Source: an uncultured Marmoricola sp.
GTDB lineage: Bacteria > Actinomycetota > Actinomycetes > Propionibacteriales > Nocardioidaceae
Reading direction: 5' to 3'
Assembly (NCBI GenBank): GCA_937868455.1
Contig: CALMMO010000061.1
Coordinates: forward strand, 1 to 6,175
Length of the DNA: 6,175 nucleotides
Positions 1-6,175 of the stretch are shown here, in pieces. Made by a program: the position numbers and the translations under genes. Under the pieces are notes generated by a model that did not search any database, had not been told where the DNA came from, and saw only the letters and a list, made by a program, of their open reading frames with translations. Positions within the stretch are counted from its first letter, which is position 1. The number at the start of each line of letters is the position of its first letter.

Positions 1-26
1 TTCACCCAGGTTGCAACCTGGGTGAA
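1..26 (-). terminator. Perfect 26-bp palindrome, candidate terminator of the leftward operon
   Basis: Positions 1-13 are the exact reverse complement of positions 14-26. As RNA this folds into an 11-bp stem closed by a TGCA tetraloop. It begins 16 nt past the TAA stop of the flavoenzyme gene, where an intrinsic terminator would sit. No T-run follows it on the plus strand, and the minus-strand continuation lies outside the window, so the U-tract cannot be checked. A perfect palindrome could instead be a dimeric-protein operator for a gene beyond the left edge. The palindrome is certain; the terminator role is an inference. Confidence 0.45.
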
Positions 27-42
27 GTGACAAACGGGGTAC

Positions 43-2364
43 TTAACCTGGGATTCCTGCAGCGCGCTCGCGCGCGAACAATGCCTCCATTTGGGGCTTG
101 CCAGCCAGGTACTGGCGAGGCCAGGTGACGTTTGTGTATCCGATTTTGGCGGCCTCAGTGAGCGTCCAAGCGGGGTTGGCTAGGTGGGGTCGGGCGACGG
201 CGCAGAGGTCCGCTCGTCCGGCGGCGATGATGCTGTTGACGTGGTCGGCCTCGGAGATCGCACCCACAGCCATTGTGGGGATGCCCACGAGTTGGCGGAT
301 CTGGTCAGCAAACGGAGTTTGATACATCCGGCCGTACGTCGGCTTCTGCTCCTTGCTGACCTGCCCAGAGGAGCAGTCGATCAGGTCGGCGCCGGCAGCT
401 TTGAAGGCACGGGCGATCTCGACGGCGTCGGTGGGGGTGATTCCGCCTTCGACCCAGTCGTGGGCCGAGATGCGCACCGAGAAGGGCAGGTTTTCGGGCC
501 AGACAGCTCGCATCGCGCCGAACACCTCTAGTGGGTAGCGCAGTCGGTTCTCCAGGCTCCCGCCGTACTCATCCTCGCGTTGGTTGGTCAGCGGGGAGAT
601 GAAACTAGAGAGCAAGTAGCCGTGGGCGCAGTGAAGTTCGAGCCAATCAAACCCAGCAGCAACTGCCCTCGACGTAGCGGCAACGAACTCGGCAGTCACG
701 ACATCCATATCGGCGCGAGTCATTCCCGAAGACACCTGGCTGACACCGGGTAGGTATTGCTGAGGCGAGGCCGAGATCAGCGGCCAGTTGAGTTCGCCGG
801 TGCTCTCATCGATGGGCAGGTCGCCGCCTTCCCACTCGCGTCGCGTCGACGCCTTCGCACCGGCGTGCCCGATCTGCATGCCGATCTTGGCGTCAGTTTG
901 TGCGTGCACCCAATCCACGATGCGCTTCCACGCTTCACCGTGCTCATCGGTCCACAGCCCAGGGCACCCGTGTGTGATGCGTCCGGTCGGGCTGGGGCAG
1001 GTCATTTCGGCCATCACCAGCCCAGCGCCTCCCATTGCCCGCGCGCCAAGGTGCACGAGGTGGTAGTCACCGACGAGTCCGTCGATGGCTGAGTACTGCG
1101 CCATCGGCGAGACCACGACTCGGTTCTTCAGGGTCAGCCCCTTGAGGGAGTACGGCGTGAACATCGGCGGCACCGGGTCAGCATCGGGCCCAAGGCCCGC
1201 GAACCAGCGTTCGTAGTCTTCGAGCCACTGCTTGTCGCGCAAGCGGAGGTTCTCGTGGCTGATGCGCTGACTGCGGGTGAGCATCGAATACATGAACTGT
1301 TCGGGTTCCAGGGTGTCGCAATAGCGATCGCCGCACACCTCGAACCATTCCATGGCGTTCCAGGCCGCGTTTTGCAGACGAAGAGCATCGATTTCGCGCA
1401 CGGCTTGGTAGTGCGTGAGCACCTGGCCCAGCGTCTCTGCTGAGTCGCCATGCACCTGGAACTGGCGCACCAGTTCGATGGCGTCTTCAAGAGCCAACTT
1501 CGTGCCCGACCCGATGGCGAAGTGAGCCGTGTGGACGGCGTCACCCATCAACACCACGTGGCTGTTGCCGTTGTCGAACCACCAGTTGTCGCACCTGACC
1601 CGCTGGAAGTTCAGCCAGGCAGAACCGCGCAAGTGGCGAGCGTTGGTCATCAACTTCTCGCCTTGGAGGTTGTCGGCGAAAATCTGCTCACAAAACGCGA
1701 TCGATTGATCTTGATCGGCCTGGTCGAGGCCGTGCGCAAGCCAGACACTCTCGGGGCATTCGACGATGAAGGTCGTGGTTTGGTCATCGAACTTGTAGAT
1801 GTGGGCCTGGAACCAGCCGTGTTCGGTGCGCACGAAGTCGAAGGTGAAGGCGTCGTACTGCTTGTGGGTGCCTAGCCAAATGAACCGGTTGGGCCGCACC
1901 ACGATGTCGGGCAGGAAAACGTCTTTGTGTTGCTCGCGGATGCCTGAGTTGATGCCGTCGCTGGCGATGATGAGGTCGGCGTCGGGGTAGTCAGCATCGG
2001 ATTGGGCTTCGATTTCAAAGACCAGGTTTACCCCGAGTTGTTCGCAGCGGGCCTGCAAGATGTTGAGCAGGCGCTTGCGCCCGATCCCGACGAACCCATG
2101 CCCGCCCGAACGCAGGGTGCGGCCCTTGAAACGAAGTTCGATGTCGTCCCAATGGTTGAAGGCTTGCTGGATCTCTTCGGCAGTTTCGGGGTCCCAGATC
2201 CGCAGGTTGTCCATCGTCTGGTCCGAAAACACCACGCCCCACCCGAAGGTGTCGTAGGGGCGGTTGCGTTCGACCACAGTGATGTCGTGTTGGGGCATGT
2301 AACGCTTCATCAGCAACCCGAAGTACAACCCAGCAGGGCCGCCGCCGATGCAGACGATTTTCAT
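43..2364 (-). CDS. Bifunctional aryl-CoA monooxygenase / Old Yellow Enzyme-type reductase (2-aminobenzoyl-CoA monooxygenase/reductase or salicylyl-CoA 5-hydroxylase type)
   Basis: This 773-residue fusion has the architecture and length of the roughly 83-kDa 2-aminobenzoyl-CoA monooxygenase/reductase known from Azoarcus evansii. That enzyme hydroxylates anthraniloyl-CoA and then reduces the ring to a non-aromatic product. Residues 1-390 are an FAD monooxygenase: dinucleotide fold GGGPAG at 7-12, ribose-binding Glu32, DG motif at Asp136-Gly137, and GD motif at Gly274-Asp275 in MGDAVH. Residues 399-773 are an FMN-binding Old Yellow Enzyme barrel of the YqjM-like class: SPMAQYS at 419-425, QIGHAG at 497-502, the His578/His581 pair in LHCAHGY, and a C-terminal FMN-phosphate region with VGAI and ARPHL. 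The ATG at 2364 is chosen because GGAGG lies 4 nt upstream and the FAD fold starts at once; an in-frame TTG at 2424 would add only a basic tail. It is cytosolic, with no signal peptide or membrane segment. Anthraniloyl-CoA versus salicylyl-CoA cannot be decided here. Confidence 0.93.
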   Translation of the reverse strand: MKIVCIGGGPAGLYFGLLMKRYMPQHDITVVERNRPYDTFGWGVVFSDQTMDNLRIWDPETAEEIQQAFNHWDDIELRFKGRTLRSGGHGFVGIGRKRLLNILQARCEQLGVNLVFEIEAQSDADYPDADLIIASDGINSGIREQHKDVFLPDIVVRPNRFIWLGTHKQYDAFTFDFVRTEHGWFQAHIYKFDDQTTTFIVECPESVWLAHGLDQADQDQSIAFCEQIFADNLQGEKLMTNARHLRGSAWLNFQRVRCDNWWFDNGNSHVVLMGDAVHTAHFAIGSGTKLALEDAIELVRQFQVHGDSAETLGQVLTHYQAVREIDALRLQNAAWNAMEWFEVCGDRYCDTLEPEQFMYSMLTRSQRISHENLRLRDKQWLEDYERWFAGLGPDADPVPPMFTPYSLKGLTLKNRVVVSPMAQYSAIDGLVGDYHLVHLGARAMGGAGLVMAEMTCPSPTGRITHGCPGLWTDEHGEAWKRIVDWVHAQTDAKIGMQIGHAGAKASTRREWEGGDLPIDESTGELNWPLISASPQQYLPGVSQVSSGMTRADMDVVTAEFVAATSRAVAAGFDWLELHCAHGYLLSSFISPLTNQREDEYGGSLENRLRYPLEVFGAMRAVWPENLPFSVRISAHDWVEGGITPTDAVEIARAFKAAGADLIDCSSGQVSKEQKPTYGRMYQTPFADQIRQLVGIPTMAVGAISEADHVNSIIAAGRADLCAVARPHLANPAWTLTEAAKIGYTNVTWPRQYLAGKPQMEALFARERAAGIPG

Positions 2365-2448
2365 AGGTCCTCCACGCCGCTCACGAGTATGTCGCTTCTG
2401 TGACTGTCGTTGAGTTTCACGCAATAAACACTCGTGCGCAAGGACCCG
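2365..2448 (-). promoter_or_regulatory. 84-bp intergenic gap upstream of the flavoenzyme gene, candidate internal promoter/operator
   Basis: This is the only sizeable gap inside the leftward gene cluster, between the regulator stop (2449-2451) and the flavoenzyme ATG. It holds a 7-bp inverted repeat, CACGAGT at 2382-2388 and ACTCGTG at 2430-2436. It also holds TGACTGTCGTT at 2401-2411 followed by TTTC at 2415-2418, resembling a motif at 4061-4079 in the divergent promoter region. I found no convincing -35/-10 pair on the minus strand; CATACT just upstream of the ribosome site is a fair -10 without a matching -35. The flavoenzyme may be read from its own regulated promoter or through from upstream. 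Regulatory function is an inference. Confidence 0.35.
2369..2373 (-). promoter_or_regulatory. Ribosome binding site that fixes the flavoenzyme start
   Basis: On the minus strand GGAGG is followed by ACCT and then the ATG at 2364, a strong Shine-Dalgarno match with a slightly short 4-nt spacer. It supports the ATG over the upstream in-frame TTG at 2424. Confidence 0.8.
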
Positions 2449-3258
2449 CTAGGACTCACCCTCACGAATCGTGTCGACAAACTGATGCGCAGGGGTCGCT
2501 AGCCGTTTATGCAACGTTGAGAACGTTGCTTGTGCCAATGTGCCAGCCCAGTCGGGCGGCAAGAGTTCCTCGGGCAGGCCTGGGTCGAGATAGGGCAGTC
2601 GGCGCCAGGTGGTCAGGGCGCGAACGTAGTCTGCGAAGGCATCACCGGTGCGAGTGCCGCGGCGCCGCTGCGCGATTGGAGCGAACTCGCGCTGGAAGTC
2701 GGCATAGAGAGTCCCGAGCGCATCGAGGTCCCACCAGCGGGCGACCTCCTCGCGCAGGTCCTCCGGCCCGACATAGTTGGACTCGAACAAGTCGACATAG
2801 GCCAAGAGTTCATCACGGGCCAATGCCTCTTGCGTGGGACCGAGAAGCCGTTTGGGGGCGATCCACACTCCCGAAGAGACAGCCCCAAAACCGAGCCACG
2901 TTAGTCTCGAGCGCAGTCGATAGCGCTGTTGGCGTTGGGCTTCAGGCACCGAGAAGACTGCCATCACCCAACCGTCGGCCAATGACGCGCGAGTGGCGGC
3001 AAAGATGCGCTGGTCGCCTTCGTCGAGGATCGAGCGAGCATGCGCCGACAGCGCATAACCGGCGCGGCCGCCATGGCGTTGGGCCACCAAGATTCCGCGT
3101 CGCTTTAGACGCGAGATCGAGGAGCGTACGGCGGGGTCCTCGACTCCGAGTTCGGCCAAGAGTTGGATCAACGAACTCACGCTGAGCCAACCGCCGACCT
3201 CTCGGGCATATAGCCCGTAGATGGTGACGATGAGGGAACGTGGAGGTGCGGGGGGCAT
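2449..3258 (-). CDS. PaaX-family transcriptional regulator
   Basis: This 269-residue protein matches the PaaX layout and is a little shorter than the roughly 316-residue E. coli PaaX. Residues 7-75 form a winged helix-turn-helix starting PRSLIVTIYGLY, with a probable recognition helix around 41-54 (VRSSISRLKRRG) and a wing at GGRAGYAL. A central segment near 95-135 (WVMAVFSVPE, then WLGFGAVSSGVWIAPK) is the usual linker domain. The C-terminal part (ESNYVGPEDL, WDLDAL, YLDPGLPEELLPPDW) is the PaaX C-terminal domain. Characterised PaaX is a repressor released by phenylacetyl-CoA, so an aryl-CoA effector made by the neighbouring ligase is plausible. The start is ambiguous by one codon: ATG at 3258, or TTG at 3261, which sits better spaced (8 nt) from a weak AGG. 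I chose the ATG. The start lies 12 bp after the dehydrogenase stop, which suggests translational coupling and cotranscription. Confidence 0.9.
   Translation of the reverse strand: MPPAPPRSLIVTIYGLYAREVGGWLSVSSLIQLLAELGVEDPAVRSSISRLKRRGILVAQRHGGRAGYALSAHARSILDEGDQRIFAATRASLADGWVMAVFSVPEAQRQQRYRLRSRLTWLGFGAVSSGVWIAPKRLLGPTQEALARDELLAYVDLFESNYVGPEDLREEVARWWDLDALGTLYADFQREFAPIAQRRRGTRTGDAFADYVRALTTWRRLPYLDPGLPEELLPPDWAGTLAQATFSTLHKRLATPAHQFVDTIREGES
2511..2529. repeat. Inverted repeat GCAACGTT-GAG-AACGTTGC inside the regulator gene
   Basis: Perfect 8-bp arms at 2511-2518 and 2522-2529 flank a 3-nt spacer, within the 3' coding part of the PaaX-family gene. The bases encode an ordinary part of the C-terminal domain (ATFSTLH), so codon content may explain it. 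It lies about 150 bp upstream of the flavoenzyme start, so a distal operator is possible. About one such repeat is expected by chance in a window this size, so no function is claimed. Confidence 0.3.
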
Positions 3259-3270
3259 CAAGAGACCAAC

Positions 3271-4044
3271 CTATTGGGGCATGAATCGGCCGCCGTTGAC
3301 ATCAAGGACAACGCCGGTGATGTAGGAGGCCTCGACCGAGGCTAAGAACATGATCGGGTCGACGATCTCACGTAACTCGGGGAACCTATCGAGCGGGATG
3401 GCGTCGAGCACCTCGCGTCGCTCGGCTTCGGGCATGGCGTCGTACATCTGCTGGAGTCGACCGGTGAGAAACAGCCCAGGTGCGACCGCGTTAACCCGAA
3501 TGCCGCGTGGTCCCAGTTCGCGAGCCATCCGTCTGGTCAGCCCAAGCACTGCGGCCTTGGCGGCGGCATAGGGCACTCCGGTCACCGGCGATGGCTGGCG
3601 ACCGCCGATCGAACTCACAGTGACGATGCAGTCACCTGCAGTGAAGTACGACGCCGCAGCTTGCGCGCAATAGAACGTGCCTTTCACGTTGACATCGACC
3701 ACGAGGTCAACGTCGTCGGCTTCGATCTCAGAGAGATCTTTGGGGGTGCCGAGCGACCCGCCCGCCAACGTGACCACGATGTTGGGACCCCCCAACCTGG
3801 CGTTCACCTCAGCCATCAGCCCCACCACTGCTTCGCGGTTGCTCACGTCGACGGCCCAACCGGCGGCCTCGACGCCGTGCTCAGCGCTCAATGAATCGGC
3901 TACGCCCTGAGCGTTGTGAAGGTCGACGTCAACGATGGCGACGCGGGCTCCCTGCGCAGCAAATCCACTGGCCACCGCCCGACCGATGCCGCCTGCTCCG
4001 CCCGTGATGAGCACGGTGCGATCAGCAAAGCGAGGAGCGCTCAT
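3271..4044 (-). CDS. Short-chain dehydrogenase/reductase (SDR), probably NAD-dependent
   Basis: At 257 residues this is a full-length classical SDR with a Rossmann fold and no transit or membrane segment. The cofactor motif TGGAGGIG is at 14-21. Asp39 at the end of the second strand usually marks preference for NAD(H) over NADP(H). Catalytic candidates are Asn119, Ser144/Ser145, Tyr159 and Lys163 (YAAAK). The usual NNAG structural motif is degenerate, read as TLAGG at 92-96. NAPG-like VAPG and a C-terminal DVNGG complete the family signature. The ATG at 4044 has GGGA 5 nt upstream. It is the first gene of the leftward cluster, ahead of the PaaX-type regulator. In 2-aminobenzoyl-CoA degradation the dearomatised ring is processed by beta-oxidation-like enzymes, so a hydroxyacyl-CoA or cyclic alcohol/ketone dehydrogenase role fits. 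The actual substrate is unknown. Confidence 0.9.
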   Translation of the reverse strand: MSAPRFADRTVLITGGAGGIGRAVASGFAAQGARVAIVDVDLHNAQGVADSLSAEHGVEAAGWAVDVSNREAVVGLMAEVNARLGGPNIVVTLAGGSLGTPKDLSEIEADDVDLVVDVNVKGTFYCAQAAASYFTAGDCIVTVSSIGGRQPSPVTGVPYAAAKAAVLGLTRRMARELGPRGIRVNAVAPGLFLTGRLQQMYDAMPEAERREVLDAIPLDRFPELREIVDPIMFLASVEASYITGVVLDVNGGRFMPQ

Positions 4045-4059
4045 TTCTATCCCGTTCCG

Positions 4060-4089
4060 TTGACGATCGTTTCGATTTCGACATAGCCT
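4060..4089 (+). promoter_or_regulatory. Candidate sigma-70-type promoter for the acyl-CoA synthetase
   Basis: TTGACG at 4060-4065 matches the -35 consensus at five of six positions. TAGCCT at 4084-4089 fits the relaxed TANNNT -10 common in high-GC bacteria, and the spacer is 18 bp. Transcription would begin near 4096, leaving a leader of about 45 nt before the ATG at 4142. The spacer contains the tandem TTTCGA repeat and most of the TGAC-N2-TCGTT motif, so a bound repressor would block RNA polymerase. Confidence 0.45.
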
Positions 4090-4132
4090 GACAGCTCACT
4101 AGCTTCAGTGGAAGCCTCTCACGCCACACCCC

Positions 4133-4136
4133 GGAG
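4133..4136 (+). promoter_or_regulatory. Ribosome binding site of the acyl-CoA synthetase
   Basis: GGAG lies 5 nt upstream of the ATG at 4142. The downstream coding begins the CoA-binding domain within a few residues, so this start agrees with the family. Confidence 0.65.
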
Positions 4137-4141
4137 TTGCC

Positions 4142-6175
4142 ATGCCCCAGCCGAGCGCGCCGTTGCACGCGCTGTGGGCTGCTCGCAGCGTTGCGATCAT
4201 CGGCGCTAGCGATCGCCCAGGGGCTTTGGGTCGACTCCCGGTTGAGTTCCTTGTGCGCTATGGCTACGAAGGTGCCATCTATCCGGTGCGTCCAGACCAC
4301 CAGCCCGTGTGCGGGCTCCCGTCGTACTCATCGTTGGCACACTGCCCAGGCCCCGTGGAACTCGCCATGATCATGGTGGGTGCGACCAGTGTGTCTGGCG
4401 CGATTGCCGATTGCGTCGCCGCCGGAGTGCAGGTCGCCATCGTGTGCACCAGTGGGTTTGCGGAGACCGGTGAAGCCGGGGCTGCAATGCAGCACGAGAT
4501 CGTTGCGACCGCTCGCAATGGGGGGATGCGAGTGCTCGGACCCAACTGCATCGGCACCCTCGGAGTGGGGACGGGGCAGGTCACCTCGTTTTCGCCGCTC
4601 TTTGCGAGTCCCAACACCGAATTGGTCCCAGGCACTGTCGGCTTCGTGTCGCAAAGCGGCGCCTTGGGTTATGGCGCGGTTTCGTTGGCGTTTGAGCGCG
4701 GGCTGGGGCTGGGCTGGGTGGTCAACACCGGCAACGAGGCCGACGTCAGCGCCGTCGAAGTGATGGCTGCGATGGCCCAGATGCCCCAATGCACTGGGGT
4801 GATTGGGTACGTCGAAACCTTGACCGACATGGCCAGTTTGCGAGACCTGGCCGGGCTGGGCAAACCGGTGGCGATCTTGAAGGCGGGGCGCTCCGAGGCC
4901 GGTTCCCAGGCCGCGGCATCGCACACCGGGTCACTGGCAGTGGCCGATCGCGTCGTCGACGCAGCACTGCGTCAACTGGGGATCGTGCGGGCCGATGACC
5001 TCGAGGCCCTGCTCGACATCGGCTCGGTGTTGGGTGTGGCGAGACCGGCCGGTCGGCGAGTCGCGGTCGTCACCACTTCGGGTGGCTCGGGCATCTTGGC
5101 CGCCGATGCCATCGAGGCACACGGACTCCAGTTGGCCACGCTTGATCCCGGCACGACGGCCGCGCTTGACGAGATCGTGCCGGCCTTTGGCAGCACCGCA
5201 AATCCAGTCGATGTCACCGCGTCGGTGATGAGTGACAGTGCGCTCTTTGAGCGCACGTTGTCGGTGCTGGCTGCCGATCCAAATGTTGATGGGATCGTGG
5301 CGTGCTTTTGTGTGCTGACCGGTCGAGATGTCGATGACGTCGTGGGTGCGTTGTCGAAGGTGGCTGGCCTCAAACCCGTGATCGCCGTACGCACTGGTGC
5401 AGATCAGTTGGCTCCTTTGGCGCGAGCCCAGATGCAGGCTGCCGGGATCGCCAGTTTCCCAACCCCGGCACGGGCAGTGACTGCCCTGGCTGCATTGTGC
5501 ACGTTCGGTGGCGTGAAGGCGCCGGAGGGCGGCGCTGTGGCCGACCTGCTGCCTGCGCCACAGCCAGACTCCAGCGAGGCGGAGATGAAGGCACTGTTAG
5601 CCAGTGCAGGGTTGCCCGTGCCGCGTGGTCAGTTTGTCGCCAGTCGCGATGAGGCTGAAGCGGCGTGTGTGAGTTCGTCGGTCTTCAAAGCTGTGGTGCC
5701 TGGCCTGCTGCATAAGAGCGAGGCTGGTGGCGTGATCGTCGGGGTCGAGCCCGAGGCTGCGGGGGCAGCCTTTGACCAGATCGCTGCGTTGGGTGGTCGG
5801 GTGTGGGTGGAGGAGTGCGTGCCCGCAGGGGTTGAAGTGCTGGTCGGCATCGCCCCTAGTCCTCTGGGTCAAGTGCTTACGGTCGGAGTCGGTGGCGTGT
5901 TGACCGAAGTAGTCGCTGACGTGGCTTTGCGAGTGTCGCCAGTGGATGCGGTTGAGATTGATCGGATGCTGGATGAGACTCGAGTTGGCATGCTGCTCGG
6001 TGGCGTGCGTGGTGCGGCCCCGGCTGATCGGAAAGCTCTCGTGGATTGCATTGCCCACCTGGCCGAGGTGACCCGGGAATGGCCTGCGGGCTTTGAGCTA
6101 GACCTCAACCCGGTGACTGTCTTGCCCACCGGGGTGCGGATTCTTGACGCGGCCTACGTCGCAGGAGGCAACTAG
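4142..6175 (+). CDS. NDP-forming acyl-CoA synthetase (acetate--CoA ligase family, single-chain ATP-grasp type)
   Basis: This complete 677-residue protein ends with TAG at the last bases of the window. It carries the ordered domains of the ADP-forming acyl-CoA synthetase superfamily. An N-terminal CoA-binding Rossmann domain covers about 8-140 (AIIGAS at 18-23, GPNCIG at 133-138). A succinyl-CoA-ligase-like segment begins around 163 (VSQSGALG at 169-176, NTGNEAD, YVE ending at Glu225) and contains the phospho-acceptor His261 in SHTGS. Next come a ligase-associated segment (TTSGGSG at 311-317) and a C-terminal ATP-grasp domain from about 478 (LLHKSEAGGVIVG; ELDLNPV near the end). The family joins a carboxylate to CoA through acyl-phosphate and phosphohistidine, giving NDP rather than AMP. 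Family members act on acetate, pimelate and, in Sphingobium FerA, ferulate, so an aromatic acid is possible. Divergence from the aryl-CoA flavoenzyme cluster suggests it makes that substrate, but sequence alone does not prove it. Confidence 0.92.
   Translation: MPQPSAPLHALWAARSVAIIGASDRPGALGRLPVEFLVRYGYEGAIYPVRPDHQPVCGLPSYSSLAHCPGPVELAMIMVGATSVSGAIADCVAAGVQVAIVCTSGFAETGEAGAAMQHEIVATARNGGMRVLGPNCIGTLGVGTGQVTSFSPLFASPNTELVPGTVGFVSQSGALGYGAVSLAFERGLGLGWVVNTGNEADVSAVEVMAAMAQMPQCTGVIGYVETLTDMASLRDLAGLGKPVAILKAGRSEAGSQAAASHTGSLAVADRVVDAALRQLGIVRADDLEALLDIGSVLGVARPAGRRVAVVTTSGGSGILAADAIEAHGLQLATLDPGTTAALDEIVPAFGSTANPVDVTASVMSDSALFERTLSVLAADPNVDGIVACFCVLTGRDVDDVVGALSKVAGLKPVIAVRTGADQLAPLARAQMQAAGIASFPTPARAVTALAALCTFGGVKAPEGGAVADLLPAPQPDSSEAEMKALLASAGLPVPRGQFVASRDEAEAACVSSSVFKAVVPGLLHKSEAGGVIVGVEPEAAGAAFDQIAALGGRVWVEECVPAGVEVLVGIAPSPLGQVLTVGVGGVLTEVVADVALRVSPVDAVEIDRMLDETRVGMLLGGVRGAAPADRKALVDCIAHLAEVTREWPAGFELDLNPVTVLPTGVRILDAAYVAGGN

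Larger units (their letters stand above)
4045..4141. promoter_or_regulatory. 97-bp divergent intergenic promoter region
   Basis: This region separates the leftward dehydrogenase-regulator-flavoenzyme cluster from the rightward acyl-CoA synthetase, so both transcription units must start here or very near. It is visibly less GC-rich around 4060-4085 than the flanking genes. It contains an 8-bp palindrome ACGATCGT (4063-4070), a tandem TTTCGA pair (4070-4081), and a 5-bp hairpin GCTTC-AGTG-GAAGC (4102-4115). A weak leftward promoter can be drawn as CTGAAG (4103-4108) and TATGTC (4080-4085) with a 17-bp spacer, overlapping the better rightward one. A shared PaaX-type operator acting on both directions is a reasonable inference, but no binding site has been shown. 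Confidence 0.65.

Noticed and set aside
61..77. GC-alternating stretch near the flavoenzyme C-terminus, considered as a hairpin
   Set aside because: It encodes the Ala/Arg-rich tail (FARERAAG) and the symmetry is short, explained by coding bias.
1134..1544. Minus-strand 136-residue frame inside the flavoenzyme gene
   Set aside because: It is frame-shifted relative to an intact enzyme and has Ser/Arg-rich random composition, so it is a shadow.
1450..2403. Plus-strand frames (141 and 133 residues) opposite the FAD domain
   Set aside because: No domain, no ribosome site and full overlap with a well-supported gene.
2365..2424. N-terminal extension of the flavoenzyme from a TTG at 2424
   Set aside because: The 20 extra residues are basic and low-complexity. 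The internal ATG has a strong GGAGG and the FAD motif follows it directly.
2400..3185. Plus-strand open frame of 261 residues antisense to the regulator gene
   Set aside because: The product is Arg/Pro-rich with no recognisable domain, and the opposite strand encodes an intact PaaX-family protein over the same bases. This is a GC-rich shadow frame.
4328..4924. Minus-strand 198-residue frame opposite the acyl-CoA synthetase
   Set aside because: His/Gly/Arg-rich translation with no family features; the plus-strand gene has intact catalytic motifs over the same bases.
5597..6058. Minus-strand 153-residue frame opposite the ATP-grasp domain
   Set aside because: Shadow of a conserved coding region; composition is not protein-like.

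Overview
The window is compact, GC-rich bacterial DNA with long, tightly packed genes. It reads as a small catabolic island for an aromatic acid handled as its CoA thioester. Composition and gene style suggest an actinobacterium-like or other high-GC environmental bacterium. No rRNA, tRNA or taxonomic marker is present, so this assignment is tentative.

Layout: three genes run leftward (minus strand) from a 97-bp divergent intergenic region at 4045-4141. They are an NAD-type short-chain dehydrogenase (4044 to 3271), a PaaX-family aryl-CoA-type repressor (3258 to 2449), and a large two-domain flavoenzyme (2364 to 43). The flavoenzyme is a class A-like FAD monooxygenase fused to an Old Yellow Enzyme-type FMN reductase, the architecture of 2-aminobenzoyl-CoA monooxygenase/reductase, also annotated as bifunctional salicylyl-CoA 5-hydroxylase/oxidoreductase. 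The dehydrogenase and regulator genes are 12 bp apart and probably cotranscribed. An 84-bp gap precedes the flavoenzyme. One gene runs rightward (4142 to 6175): a complete single-chain NDP-forming (ATP-grasp) acyl-CoA synthetase. A perfect 26-bp palindrome at the left edge lies just downstream of the flavoenzyme stop codon and is a candidate terminator.

Proposed logic (inference): the rightward ligase makes the aryl-CoA, the fused flavoenzyme hydroxylates and reduces (dearomatises) it, and the dehydrogenase oxidises or reduces a resulting alicyclic hydroxy/keto-acyl-CoA. The PaaX-type protein would repress both arms until an aryl-CoA accumulates. The two minus-strand intergenic regions share the motif TGAC-N2-TCGTT followed by TTTC, a candidate common operator. 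The most unusual aspect is that an ATP-grasp, NDP-forming ligase sits where characterised 2-aminobenzoate and salicylate CoA pathways use AMP-forming ligases. Later steps (hydratase, thiolase, further beta-oxidation enzymes) are not in the window. I see no mobile element, CRISPR array or RNA gene.
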